A stretch of DNA of 64,000 nucleotides from Paraburkholderia ginsengiterrae (GCF_001645125.1 NZ_LXKA01000276.1:18682-82681), one strand, 5' to 3'. Shown: positions 10,244-20,389, counted from the first letter of the stretch. Notes: generated by a model not told the origin, from the letters alone. Numbers and translations: made by a program.

Positions 10244-11079
10244 TGCCGGCCCTCGCCATCAGACGCGTCATGCGCGGGATGTTCAGTTCGTGCGGATTGT
10301 GCGGATTCAGCGGCGCGCGCGGCCTGTTCGGTTTTCCCGGCCATCCGCTCAGCGGTGGTCTGCGCGACCTTGTCCCGCACGTATTCCGGCGCGGCCTGGT
10401 CGGCCGGCACCGTACGTCCGGCACGCAGCGCGCGCAACGCCGCGTGCGCGAGCGGCACCGCATGCGGCAGCGCTTCACCATCGACGCTTCGCGCGGCGGC
10501 GACCGCCGGCAATCGCGTGCCGAATGCCGCCGCGGCGTTGCCCGCCAGCGTGAATGGCACGTCCGGCAGCACGAGCCGCTCCGGCGCATCCAAGGAAGCC
10601 GTCTGAACCGTGCGCCATTCGCCTTGCGTTTCGTCCCAGCTGTAATCAGCCCAGTAGACCTCGTCCATGCGGGCGTCGAGCGCGGCAAGCACGCGCGTCG
10701 CCGCTGGATCGCGCAGCCGGGCGCTTTCCGCGCAGGCCAGCAGCGTGCTGACGGGGACGACCGGCAGATTCAGGCCGAACGCAAGACCTTGGGCAACGCC
10801 GGTCGCCGTGCGCAGACCGGTGAACGAACCGGGGCCGGCGCCGAAGGCGATGGCGTCGCATTCCGCCAGCGTCAGGCCGGCTTCGTCGAAAAGTTCGCGG
10901 ATGGCGGGTAGCAGGCGCGTGCTGGAGACCGCGCCGGTTTGCTCGTGGCGCACCCAGAGCCGCACAGCGGCAGGCGTTGTTCCGGCGGCATCGCCACCTG
11001 CATTGCCGGCAGCGGACAGAAGCGCCACCGAGCTGAATTCGTCCGAAGTATCGAGGGCAAGGAGCACAGTTTGAGTCAT
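10240..11079 (-). CDS. tsaB: tRNA threonylcarbamoyladenosine biosynthesis protein TsaB
   Basis: TsaB is the inactive ASKHA-fold partner that supports TsaD in making t6A37 on ANN-decoding tRNAs. The 279-residue protein has LLALDTSDEFSSVAL at its start and the GAGPGSFTGLRTATGVAQGLAF block at about residues 85-105; the segment after residue 230 is Ala/Glu/Arg-rich and longer than in E. coli. The ATG at 11079 is chosen over upstream in-frame codons because the family begins at MTQTVLLALDTS. A -10-like TACAAT (minus strand, 11087-11092) lies so close to this ATG that the message could be leaderless or nearly so; no good -35 is seen. Confidence 0.95.
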   Translation of the reverse strand: MTQTVLLALDTSDEFSSVALLSAAGNAGGDAAGTTPAAVRLWVRHEQTGAVSSTRLLPAIRELFDEAGLTLAECDAIAFGAGPGSFTGLRTATGVAQGLAFGLNLPVVPVSTLLACAESARLRDPAATRVLAALDARMDEVYWADYSWDETQGEWRTVQTASLDAPERLVLPDVPFTLAGNAAAAFGTRLPAVAAARSVDGEALPHAVPLAHAALRALRAGRTVPADQAAPEYVRDKVAQTTAERMAGKTEQAARAAESAQSARTEHPAHDASDGEGRQ

Positions 11080-11239
11080 GGACCGTATTGTAATCGGCGC
11101 GGCGCGCGCAGATGTGGTTTGGGTCGCCCCCCGGCTCGCCGGGCGGTGTTTGGAATAAGCCCTCGGCCCCGCGGCGGGATGCAATTGCTATGATCGTCAG
11201 CCAACCTTAACCCCAACCCGCCCGGCGGGCAAAACGACC

Positions 11240-11509
11240 ATGACCGACATCAACACGCAGTTCACCCAGGCCCAGGACGATGTGAAGCAGCTGCCGGAGC
11301 GGCCGGGCAACCTGACGCTGCTGCGTCTCTATGCCCTCTTCAAGCAGGCTAGCGAAGGCGACGTTCACGGCGACAAGCCCGGCTTCACCGACATCGTCGG
11401 CAAATACAAGTACGACGCGTGGGCGGCGCTCAAGGGCACCGCGCAGGACGCCGCCAAGCAGCAATACGTCGAGCTCGTCGAATCGCTCAAAAGCGGCGCG
11501 TCGGCCTGA
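11240..11509 (+). CDS. acyl-CoA-binding protein
   Basis: This 89-residue protein is the compact four-helix acyl-CoA-binding protein that sequesters medium- and long-chain acyl-CoAs in the cytosol. It shows the family order: QFTQAQDDVKQLPERPGN, LLRLYALFKQASEGDV, and DIVGKYKYDAWAALKGTAQD with the ligand-binding Tyr/Lys residues, then QQYVELVESL. It is a stand-alone gene between the divergent tsaB operon and the helicase leader. The family is common in eukaryotes and less so in bacteria, but is regular in Burkholderiales. Confidence 0.95.
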   Translation: MTDINTQFTQAQDDVKQLPERPGNLTLLRLYALFKQASEGDVHGDKPGFTDIVGKYKYDAWAALKGTAQDAAKQQYVELVESLKSGASA

Positions 11510-11968
11510 ACGGGCTTCATGAACCGGCCCTGATTCGAGCGCTGCCGGCCCTTGAGGCCGACCGGCCGGGCGCCCGCAGCGCGGCCGGTGCAAACTTTTT
11601 CGCTTGAGAAAACTCTTAAAAGTGGCGCAGTGCAGCAAAACCCTATACAATGCGGCCTGCGCTTCACTGCTTTGCCCGGCTCGTCTCCAGCGGCCTTTGC
11701 GGCGCAGCGCCTCGTAGCGTTTAGCTCCAATCCAGTTTAGAACCTGTCCCCTCCTGCCTAGCCCCCTACGGGCGATCATGTCCCAGGCTGGCGGCACGCC
11801 GTGTTGGCATGTCGCATCCGATACAGCTTCTAACAAAAAGCTCGCCTTAATTGTCGCGAGCTGCCCCCGTTTTTCGATTTGCTCGCTGCTTCTTTGCTCG
11901 CTGAATCCGACGACTTGGGTATGCCGATTGGCGCCGACGTTTTAATTCCCTGTGTACCAAGGATTCTC
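11510..11968 (+). other. long non-coding leader region of the DEAD-box helicase gene
   Basis: These 459 bases carry no convincing gene. A -10-like TATACAAT at 11644-11651 has no matching -35 at normal distance, but if used it would give a 5' leader of roughly 310 nt before the helicase start. The last 90 bases before the start are less GC-rich than the coding sequence and include TTTTAATT and the AAGGA ribosome binding site. Long leaders are known for cold-shock helicase genes such as E. coli deaD, so autoregulation or temperature control is possible. No known riboswitch was recognised. Confidence 0.35.
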
Positions 11969-13591
11969 ATGACTTCGAGCAACACCTCCAGCCCGTTGAA
12001 CGCCATCGCCGATCAAGCCCTCGGTCTCGCCGACGCACCCGCACAAGCCGCAGCCGTTGCTGCCGCTCCGGAAGCCGTCGCCGCTGAAGCCGCAGCGCCC
12101 ACCGGCCCGACGTTCGCGTCGCTCGGTCTTTCCGCGGATGTCGTCTCCGCGCTGACCGCCGCTGGTTATCAGAACCCGACGCCGGTTCAGCAACGCGCGA
12201 TCCCCGCCGGTATCGCCGGCCGCGATCTGCTGGTTTCGAGCCCGACCGGTTCGGGCAAGACCGCCGCGTTCATGCTGCCCGCCATCGAGCGTTTCTCGCA
12301 ACTGCAAAAGGCGCAAGCCAGCCAGCCGCGCGAACCGCGTCCGGCTGACGGCAACCGTGGCCGCCGGCCGCAGCCGGTTGCCCGTCCGACCATGCTGGTT
12401 CTGACGCCGACTCGCGAACTCGCGATGCAGGTCACCACCGCCGCCGCCACGTACGGCAAGCACCTCAAGCGCCTGCGCACCGTCAGCATTCTGGGCGGCG
12501 TCGCTTACGGCCAGCAATTGATGCTGCTCGCCAAGAATCCGGAAATCCTGGTCGCCACGCCGGGCCGTCTGATCGACCACCTGGAACGCGGCCGCATCGA
12601 TCTGTCGCAACTGCAGATCCTCGTGCTCGACGAAGCCGACCGCATGCTCGACATGGGCTTCATCGAAGACATCGAAACGATCGTTGCCGCGACGCCGGCC
12701 ACGCGCCAGACCATGCTGTTCTCGGCCACGCTCGACGGCAAGATCGGTTCGCTGACGAGCCGCCTGCTGAAGGATCCGGAGCGTATCGAGATCGTTCAGC
12801 GTCTGGAACAACGTACCAACATCGCGCAAACCGTCCACTACGTCGACGACCGCGATCACAAGGATCGTCTGCTGGACCATCTGCTGCGTGATGAAGGCCT
12901 CGACCAGGCTATCGTTTTCACGGCAACCAAGATGGACGCCGACCAGCTGGCCGGCCGTCTGGCCGACGCCGGTTTCGAATCGGCAGCTCTCCACGGCGAT
13001 CTGCCGCAAGGCGCGCGCAACCGCACGATCAAGGCCTTGCGCGAGCGTCGCGTGCGCGTGCTGGTGGCAACGGACGTCGCCGCTCGCGGTATCGACATCC
13101 CGGGCATCACGCACGTGTTCAACTACGACCTGCCGAAGTTCGCTGAAGACTACGTGCACCGCATCGGCCGTACCGGCCGTGCCGGCCGCTCGGGTATCGC
13201 GGTGAGCCTCGTGCATCACGCGGAACAGGGCGCGCTCAAGCGTATCGAGCGCTTCGTGCGCACCCCGCTGCCGGTCAACGTCGTCGAAGGCTTCGAGCCG
13301 CGCAAGTCGGCTCCGTCGGGCAACGGCCGTCCTGGCTTTGGCGGCCGCGGCCGTCCGGGCGGTGGCAACGGCGGTGGCCGTCGCTTCGGTAGCGGTTCGG
13401 GCAAGCCGGCCGGTAACGGCGGCGGTTCGCGCAGCGGCAGCGGTGGCGGCTGGGCCGGCAAGTCGGCTGGCGGCGGCTCGCGTGAAGGCGGCTTCGGTGG
13501 CGGTTCGCGTGAAGGCTACGGCGGTTCGCGTGACGGCGGCTACGGCGCACGCCGCAGCGACGGCCCGCGTACGGCTCGCCGCGGCAGCTAA
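11969..13591 (+). CDS. rhlE: DEAD-box ATP-dependent RNA helicase, RhlE-like
   Basis: The 540-residue helicase has all core motifs: Q motif (FASLGLSADVVSAL... NPTPVQQRAIP), motif I SPTGSGKTAAF, Ia TPTRELAMQ, motif II VLDEADRMLDMGF, motif III SATLDG, and HRIGRTGRAGR (motif VI). The first 40 residues are Ala/Pro-rich. From about residue 450 the tail is Gly/Arg/Ser-rich with RGG-like repeats, which usually bind RNA without sequence specificity. Such helicases remodel structured RNA in ribosome assembly and mRNA decay, especially in the cold. The start at 11969 has AAGGA seven bases upstream. RhlE is the nearest named family, but other DEAD-box subfamilies cannot be excluded. Confidence 0.92.
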   Translation: MTSSNTSSPLNAIADQALGLADAPAQAAAVAAAPEAVAAEAAAPTGPTFASLGLSADVVSALTAAGYQNPTPVQQRAIPAGIAGRDLLVSSPTGSGKTAAFMLPAIERFSQLQKAQASQPREPRPADGNRGRRPQPVARPTMLVLTPTRELAMQVTTAAATYGKHLKRLRTVSILGGVAYGQQLMLLAKNPEILVATPGRLIDHLERGRIDLSQLQILVLDEADRMLDMGFIEDIETIVAATPATRQTMLFSATLDGKIGSLTSRLLKDPERIEIVQRLEQRTNIAQTVHYVDDRDHKDRLLDHLLRDEGLDQAIVFTATKMDADQLAGRLADAGFESAALHGDLPQGARNRTIKALRERRVRVLVATDVAARGIDIPGITHVFNYDLPKFAEDYVHRIGRTGRAGRSGIAVSLVHHAEQGALKRIERFVRTPLPVNVVEGFEPRKSAPSGNGRPGFGGRGRPGGGNGGGRRFGSGSGKPAGNGGGSRSGSGGGWAGKSAGGGSREGGFGGGSREGYGGSRDGGYGARRSDGPRTARRGS

Positions 13592-13605
13592 GCGAGGTCA
13601 GTCAG

Positions 13606-13637
13606 AAAAAACCGGTGCTCAGGCACCGGTTTTTTTT
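13606..13637 (+). terminator. rho-independent terminator after the helicase gene
   Basis: A perfect 8-bp stem (ACCGGTGC / GCACCGGT) with a TCAG loop is followed by a run of eight T residues, 15 bases after the helicase stop codon. Confidence 0.93.
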
Positions 13638-13943
13638 CGTCCGTACTCCAGCACGCCCCAAATTTCACGATGTGGAAAATTTTTTTAAGTCGTAAAAAAT
13701 CGTGCTGCACGGCACAAGACGACCTATTGCAAGATGGAAAAAATCATTGCGCAATGCGAAACACACAATCCAATACATTGATTTAAAACAGAAATAAATA
13801 TTGGAAAAACGCTTGGTGGCGACTACTGCGCGACCATTGATTTGCCTAGACTCTTATATAAGAGTTCGCGAAACGAAACGCCTAACAGGCCAGACGCTTT
13901 GACGAACGCATATTCGCTCATCCAGGCAACCAAGGAGCCCGTC
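13638..13943 (+). promoter_or_regulatory. aceA upstream region with several dyads
   Basis: This AT-rich 306-base stretch holds no gene. Three dyads stand out. AAATTTCAC and GTGGAAAATTT face each other at 13660-13682 (imperfect). CATTGCGCAATG is a perfect 12-bp palindrome at 13745-13756. CTCTTATATAAGAG is a perfect 14-bp palindrome at 13851-13864, 80 bp before the aceA start. The last contains TTATAT, which could double as a -10 element, so a protein bound there would block or position polymerase. I cannot assign the binding proteins. Confidence 0.6.
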
Positions 13944-15248
<1,305 letters not shown>

Positions 15249-15440
15249 GCAACACTGCGGTCTGATCGCGGGAACCAGGCAAACAGACGGTCAAACGGCT
15301 TCGCGAGAGAGCCGCCGTCACAGGGAGAGCCGGGCCGTCGGAGCGTGCGTTGAACAGCGCCGACGGCGGAAATCCGGCAGCGGAATCTGGGAGACGGGGG
15401 GACAAAAGCCAGCACAACCCATTGTGCGGCGAACACAGTG

Positions 15441-15471
15441 CGCGCCGGCTTCACCGCCGGCGCGTTTTTTT
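15441..15471 (+). terminator. terminator downstream of aceA
   Basis: A 9-bp GC-rich stem CGCGCCGGC / GCCGGCGCG with a six-base loop is followed by seven T residues. It lies about 190 bp after the aceA stop; the sequence between is non-coding. Confidence 0.85.
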
Positions 15472-15512
15472 CGACGCGCGCGAGGTGCTGGACGCTGCGT
15501 ACGCCGGGCCAT

Positions 15513-15947
15513 TCAGCGATACACGATCACCGGAATCTTCGTATGCGTCAGTACCCGCTGCGTTTCGGTGCCGATGAGCAGGCTACCGAGACGACGACGT
15601 CCGTGCGACGCCATGAAGATCACGTCGCAGGCGCCCCGCTCCGCCGCTTCGATAATGCCGAGATACGGTGCCGGGTGCACGCTGGTACGGCTGTCGACGG
15701 AGACACCGACGCGGTGCGCGGCCAGTTCCACCTCGCGCAGATGCACCCGCGCTTCGCGCTCGCTGCGTTCGAGAAATTCGGAGGGCGGTTCGATCGCCAC
15801 GTCGGAGAACGGCGAGTACGGATATTGCGGCAGACACGCATACGCGGTGATGCGCGCGTTGACTGCCTGAGCGAGATCGATGGCGCCGTTGATCGCCTTG
15901 CGCGACAGGTCTGAACCGTCGGTCGGAACCAGGATGTGCCTGAACAT
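15513..15947 (-). CDS. universal stress protein, UspA family
   Basis: This is a small cytosolic nucleotide-binding stress protein of 144 residues. It has the Usp fold landmarks: HILVPTDGSDLSRKAI at the N-terminus, a central Asp/Glu-rich helix, and the ATP-binding signature MASHGRRRLGSLLIGTETQRVL (G-2x-G-9x-G-S/T type) near residue 115-136, so it is probably an ATP-binding Usp. The ATG at 15947 is preceded by GGAGGG with normal spacing; the longer frame to 16010 has no such site. It sits between aceA and the LysR gene, and converges on aceA. Confidence 0.92.
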   Translation of the reverse strand: MFRHILVPTDGSDLSRKAINGAIDLAQAVNARITAYACLPQYPYSPFSDVAIEPPSEFLERSEREARVHLREVELAAHRVGVSVDSRTSVHPAPYLGIIEAAERGACDVIFMASHGRRRLGSLLIGTETQRVLTHTKIPVIVYR

Positions 15948-16147
15948 ATTGCCCTCCGTCGCCGGCTGCGCGCAGCGCGGCGTCTGCGTCCAACAAGGCT
16001 CGGCGTGCAAGCCGCTTCAATCGATTGTAGGTCGCGGAAATGCGGGCATGGATTCGCCGAGGGTCTGTCCGCATATCGGAAACCCCCTGTTCGCGGCGCC
16101 GTCGCCGTTGGGCAAGGCCTCGCGCTGCCGGTCAGCGCCGGCCGGCG

Positions 16148-17050
16148 TCAGCCCCAGTAGCCGGGATGGCCGTACGTATGCTTGAGAAAATCCAGGAACA
16201 GTCTCACCCTCAGCGGCAAATGGCGGCGCTGCGGGAACACCGCATGAATGCCGATGGGCGGCGCCGCGAACTCGTCGAGCACGCTCACGAGCCGGCCGGC
16301 CGCGATATCCGTGCCCACCTCCCACCACGATCGCCACGCGAGGCCGTAGCCCTCGAGACACCACTCGTGCAGGACCGCGCCGTCCGAACACTCCATCGTG
16401 CCGGACACCTTGATCGAGACGACCTTGTCGTCGTGCTGGAACACCCAGCCGCGTTGCTGGTTGGCGCTCGCCCCGAGAGCCAGGCAGTTGTGGTGCGCCA
16501 GGTCGGCGAGGCTGTGCGGCGCGCCGCGCCGGCTCAGATACGACGGCGACGCCACGCACACACGTCGGTTCTCGCCGAGCTTGAGCGATACCAGCGACGA
16601 GTCCGGCAGTTCGCCGAGGCGCACCGCGCAATCGAACCCCTCGTTGACCAGATCGACGAGGCGGTCGGACAGATCGAGCGTGATCGACACGTCCGGATGC
16701 GCAACCGTGAAAGCGGGCACCAGCGGCGCCACGTGCCGGCGTCCGAAACCCGCCGGCGCGGAGAGCCGCAAATGGCCGCTCGCTTTCACACCGCCCGCCG
16801 AGACGCTGGCTTCGGCGTTCTGCATGTCGTGAATGATGCGCTGGCAGTCTTCGAGAAAGGCCGAGCCTTCGAAGGTCAGCGTGATCTTGCGCGTGGTGCG
16901 TACCAGCAATTTGACGCCGAGGCGCTCCTCGAGCGCGTCGATGCGGCGGCCGATTATCGCCGGGGCGACGCCTTCGGCCGACGCCGCGGCGGACAGGCTG
17001 CCTTTAGCCGCGACGGTCACGAAAGTCTCGATCTGCTTGAAACGGTCCAT
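16148..17050 (-). CDS. LysR-type transcriptional regulator
   Basis: The product has 300 residues with an N-terminal winged helix-turn-helix (FKQIETFVTVAAKGSLSAAASAEGVAPAII...) and a C-terminal effector-binding domain of periplasmic-binding-protein fold. It is divergent from the dehalogenase-aceB unit with a 176-bp shared region, the usual arrangement for a LysR protein and its target. I infer that it may control that unit; the effector is unknown. The ATG at 17050 is preferred to a TTG two codons upstream. Confidence 0.88.
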   Translation of the reverse strand: MDRFKQIETFVTVAAKGSLSAAASAEGVAPAIIGRRIDALEERLGVKLLVRTTRKITLTFEGSAFLEDCQRIIHDMQNAEASVSAGGVKASGHLRLSAPAGFGRRHVAPLVPAFTVAHPDVSITLDLSDRLVDLVNEGFDCAVRLGELPDSSLVSLKLGENRRVCVASPSYLSRRGAPHSLADLAHHNCLALGASANQQRGWVFQHDDKVVSIKVSGTMECSDGAVLHEWCLEGYGLAWRSWWEVGTDIAAGRLVSVLDEFAAPPIGIHAVFPQRRHLPLRVRLFLDFLKHTYGHPGYWG

Positions 17051-17149
17051 GAGCAATTGAAGCCGCGACGCCGCGAAGGTAGTCCCCTCGGAGTGGCGCG
17101 GGAAAGTGGTCGGTGCGCGTCAGATTAGGTGTATGAAAGTAAAAGATCA

Positions 17150-17195
17150 AGTGATGTTTAGCCTCTTTTTTAGCATAGAGCATCACTAATACAAT
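17150..17195 (+). promoter_or_regulatory. intergenic dyad and possible promoter between LysR gene and dehalogenase gene
   Basis: A perfect inverted repeat AGTGATG (17150-17156) / CATCACT (17181-17187), centre to centre 31 bp, lies between the divergent genes. Just downstream, TACAAT at 17190-17195 could be the -10 of the dehalogenase-aceB transcript; the matching -35 position is only T-rich. Two separated half-sites fit tetrameric LysR binding, but the classic T-N11-A core is not clear. Confidence 0.4.
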
Positions 17196-17226
17196 CCACC
17201 CTGACCTCTGATAGGAGCGCACGGCA

Positions 17227-18042
17227 ATGTCGGCCACAACGACACTCTTCCCTAAAGCAGTGATTTTCGACGCCTACGGCACGCTCTTCGACGTGCATTC
17301 GGTGATCGCTGCGGCAGAGCAGATGTTCCCCGGCCACGGCGACGCACTCTCGCAGTTGTGGCGGCAGAAACAGATCGAATACACGCAGTTGCGCACGCTG
17401 GCCGATCCGGCCGGTGCGCCCGGCACTCACTACCGGCCATTCTGGGACATTACGCTCGACGCGTTGCGCTTCGCCGCGAAGAAGCTTCAGCTCACGCTGG
17501 GCCGCACGGCCGAAAAGCGCCTGATGGACGAATACGCGTGCCTGTCCGCCTTCCCCGATGCCGTGCCCGCACTGCGCCAGTTGCGCGACGCGCCGTTCAC
17601 TTCGGCGGCAGCCGCGGGCAGCGAGTCCGCTCTTCGCCCAGGTCTGGCAATTCTCTCGAACGGCAATCCGCAAATGCTCGACATCGCCGTGAAAAGCGCC
17701 GGCATGACGGGCCTGTTCGACCACGTTCTTTCCGTCGACGCCGTGCGCGCCTACAAACCCTCGCCCGCCGCTTACACGCTCGGCACCCAGGCCTTCGGCG
17801 CGCAAGCGCGCGAGATCGTCTTCGTGTCGTCGAACGGCTGGGACGTGGCGGGCGCGACGTGGTTCGGCTTCACCACTTTCTGGCTCAACCGGCAAAACGC
17901 ACCTGTCGAAGAACTGGGCGTCACGCCGCACGGCGCGGGCGGAGGCATGACCGATCTGCTCGCTTTTCTGAAAACCCCCGCGTCGCCCGGCCGCATCAAC
18001 GGCCCCGGCGGAAACCGTCCGCGCCACAGCCCTGGCGCATGA
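17227..18042 (+). CDS. HAD-superfamily haloacid dehalogenase, type II
   Basis: L-2-haloacid dehalogenases hydrolyse 2-haloalkanoic acids to 2-hydroxy acids; chloroacetate would give glycolate. The 271-residue product has the nucleophile motif VIFDAYGTLFDV (Asp in FDAYGT), motif II LSNGNPQML, the lysine motif YKPSPAAYTLG, and the type-II-specific VSSNGWDVAGATWFGFTTFWLNR. There is a short insertion rich in Ala/Ser/Gly around residue 120-140, and the C-terminus is extended and Pro/Gly-rich. It starts 176 bp from the divergent LysR gene and ends 82 bp before aceB. The true substrate is unproved; many such proteins act poorly on haloacids. Confidence 0.88.
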   Translation: MSATTTLFPKAVIFDAYGTLFDVHSVIAAAEQMFPGHGDALSQLWRQKQIEYTQLRTLADPAGAPGTHYRPFWDITLDALRFAAKKLQLTLGRTAEKRLMDEYACLSAFPDAVPALRQLRDAPFTSAAAAGSESALRPGLAILSNGNPQMLDIAVKSAGMTGLFDHVLSVDAVRAYKPSPAAYTLGTQAFGAQAREIVFVSSNGWDVAGATWFGFTTFWLNRQNAPVEELGVTPHGAGGGMTDLLAFLKTPASPGRINGPGGNRPRHSPGA

Positions 18043-18124
18043 CGGCAACCGTTGGCTTCCACGACGTTCATCAACCGCACCTCAACATTTGCATCTTTGC
18101 AATCTGACCGACCAAGGAGAAAAC

Positions 18125-19726
18125 ATGGCGAATCCGCAGTCATCATTGTCGCTGCCGCAGGGCATGGAAATTACGGCTGAGATCAAGCCGGGCTATGAAG
18201 CGATTCTCACGCGCGAAGCGCTCGAACTCATCGCCGCGCTGCATCGCACATTCGAGCCGCGCCGCCAGCAATTACTGCAGGCACGGGTGGAACGCACGAA
18301 GCGGCTCGACGCCGGCGAGCGTCCCGACTTCCTCGCGCAAACGCAAAGCGTGCGTGAAGGCAACTGGACCATCGCGCCGCTGCCGCAAGACCTGCAATGC
18401 CGCCGCGTGGAAATTACCGGTCCGGTCGAGCGCAAGATGATCATCAACGCGCTGAATTCCGGCGCGGATTCGTACATGACCGACTTTGAAGATTCAAATG
18501 CGCCGAGCTGGGATAACCAGATCACCGGCCATATCAATCTGAACGACGCGGTGCGCCGCACGATTTCGCTGGAACAGAACGGCAAGTCGTACAAGCTGAA
18601 CGACAAGGTCGCCACGCTGATCGTGCGTCCGCGCGGCTGGCATCTGGACGAAAAGCACGTGAAGGTGGACGGCAAGCGGGTGTCGGGCGGCATTTTCGAT
18701 TTCGCGCTTTTCATGGTTCACAACGCGAAAGAACTCGTTGCACGCGGCTCGGGCCCGTACTTCTATCTGCCGAAGATGGAAAGCCATCTGGAAGCGCGCC
18801 TGTGGAACGACATTTTCGTCGCCGCGCAGGAAGCGGTCGGTGTGCCGCGCGGCACGATCCGCGCAACGGTGCTGATCGAAACGATCGTCGCCGCGTTCGA
18901 GATGGACGAGATCCTGTACGAACTGCGTGAACACAGCTCGGGCCTGAACGCCGGCCGCTGGGATTACATCTTCTCGGCGATCAAGAAGTTCAAGGCGGAC
19001 CGCGACTTCTGCCTCGCCGACCGCTCGCAGATCACGATGACCTCGCCGTTCATGCGTGCCTACGCGCTGCTGCTGCTGAAGACGTGCCATCGCCGCAATG
19101 CACCCGCTATCGGCGGCATGAGCGCGCTGATTCCGATCAAGAACGATCCGGCGGCGAACGACAAGGCCATGGGCGGCGTGCGCTCCGACAAGGCGCGCGA
19201 CGCCGGCGACGGCTACGACGGCGGCTGGGTGGCGCATCCGGGCCTCGTGCCGATCGCGATGGAAGAGTTCGTCAAGGTGCTCGGCGACAAGCCCAACCAG
19301 ATCGGCAAGCAGCGCGACGACGTGCAGGTTACGGCCAACGATCTGACGGACTTCCGTCCGGAAGCGCCGATCACCGAAGGCGGCCTGCGCAACAACATCA
19401 ACGTCGGCATTCACTACCTGGGTGCGTGGCTCGCGGGCAATGGCTGCGTGCCGATCCACAACCTGATGGAAGATGCCGCCACGGCGGAAATCTCGCGCTC
19501 GCAGGTGTGGCAATGGATCCGCTCTCCGAAGGGCAAGCTCGAAGACGGCCGCAAGGTCACCGCCGAGTTGGTGCGTGAACTGTCGGCACAGGAACTCGAC
19601 AAGGTGAAGCAGGCCGTGGGCGGCGATACGAAACCGTACGACCGCGCCGCGCAGATCTTCGCAGAGATGTCGACTTCGGAGCAGTTCACCGACTTCCTGA
19701 CGCTGCCGCTGTACGAGGAAATCTGA
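18125..19726 (+). CDS. aceB: malate synthase A
   Basis: This second glyoxylate-shunt enzyme condenses glyoxylate with acetyl-CoA to form malate. It has 533 residues, the normal isoform A length. Signatures are DFEDSNAPSW, PRGWHLDEKHV, FYLPKMESHLEARLWN, ATVLIETIVAAFEMDEILYEL, SGLNAGRWDYIFS and the late GAWLAGNGCVPIHNLMEDAATAEISR. The ATG at 18125 has AAGGAGA upstream with good spacing. It is probably co-transcribed with the dehalogenase. A terminator follows at 19853. Confidence 0.97.
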   Translation: MANPQSSLSLPQGMEITAEIKPGYEAILTREALELIAALHRTFEPRRQQLLQARVERTKRLDAGERPDFLAQTQSVREGNWTIAPLPQDLQCRRVEITGPVERKMIINALNSGADSYMTDFEDSNAPSWDNQITGHINLNDAVRRTISLEQNGKSYKLNDKVATLIVRPRGWHLDEKHVKVDGKRVSGGIFDFALFMVHNAKELVARGSGPYFYLPKMESHLEARLWNDIFVAAQEAVGVPRGTIRATVLIETIVAAFEMDEILYELREHSSGLNAGRWDYIFSAIKKFKADRDFCLADRSQITMTSPFMRAYALLLLKTCHRRNAPAIGGMSALIPIKNDPAANDKAMGGVRSDKARDAGDGYDGGWVAHPGLVPIAMEEFVKVLGDKPNQIGKQRDDVQVTANDLTDFRPEAPITEGGLRNNINVGIHYLGAWLAGNGCVPIHNLMEDAATAEISRSQVWQWIRSPKGKLEDGRKVTAELVRELSAQELDKVKQAVGGDTKPYDRAAQIFAEMSTSEQFTDFLTLPLYEEI

Positions 19727-19852
19727 GGCAGGCGAAAGGCCTCATGCAGCCGATGCATGAGCCACAACGGACGACGCAGTAGCAAGCCTGTTTTCACGCA
19801 CGTGCCCACGCACGGCGTGCAAACGGCTTGGGTCACAAGGCTGACCGACCGG

Positions 19853-19890
19853 ACGGCCCGACAGGCGCATGCCTGCCGGGCCGTTTTTTT
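19853..19890 (+). terminator. terminator after aceB
   Basis: A long stem (ACGGCCCG-A-CAGGC paired with GCCTG-C-CGGGCCGT, one A-C mismatch) with a GCAT loop is followed by seven T residues. Confidence 0.9.
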
Positions 19891-19945
19891 CGCCACTGCT
19901 TTTTCCACCGCTACGTGCGGTGGCGAGTAACGTCAGCCAGTCACT

Positions 19946-20347
19946 TCAACGCGTGCTGCGGTACTCGACCCAGTCACCCGACCTGATTTCGGGCAAGCCC
20001 TTCACCGCGGACGGCGCGACGGGATAGAAGCGGCAGTTCACGACGTTGCCGTCGACCTTCACCATCACTTCACGCGCGAGAAAGCGGTCTTCGACACCGG
20101 GGAATACCGCTTCGATTTCGTCGAGCACAGCGACCAGTTCGTCGTCGATCTCATAGACGTCGCCGACCACGTCGATACCGCCTTCGTCGACCAGCAGGCC
20201 CGGATACGAGCCGAAGTCGAACAGATGGCCGCGGACCGTGGCCGTGCCGAGCCGGTTGGGCGCGGCAATCTCGTGGCGTGCCGCGGCCTTGCTGATGTCG
20301 TTCACTTCACCGGCTCGCAGCGTGCCGTATACAAAGACTGTCTGCAT
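19946..20347 (-). CDS. gamma-glutamylcyclotransferase-like (AIG2/YtfP) family protein
   Basis: The 133-residue product has the family fold signature VFVYGTLRAGEVND at the very N-terminus, the GHLFDFGSYPGLLVDEGG segment, and VYEIDDELVAVLDEIEA with the conserved acidic residue thought to act as base. Members cleave or cyclise gamma-glutamyl compounds, but the substrate of bacterial YtfP-like proteins is generally unknown. The ATG at 20347 is chosen because the signature begins there; GGAG lies 11 bases upstream, slightly far. It is followed upstream by the RraA-like gene on the same strand. Confidence 0.85.
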   Translation of the reverse strand: MQTVFVYGTLRAGEVNDISKAAARHEIAAPNRLGTATVRGHLFDFGSYPGLLVDEGGIDVVGDVYEIDDELVAVLDEIEAVFPGVEDRFLAREVMVKVDGNVVNCRFYPVAPSAVKGLPEIRSGDWVEYRSTR

Positions 20348-20389
20348 CGTCGTTTGATCTCCTTGCATGAGGATCGGGTTGCTGATGTT

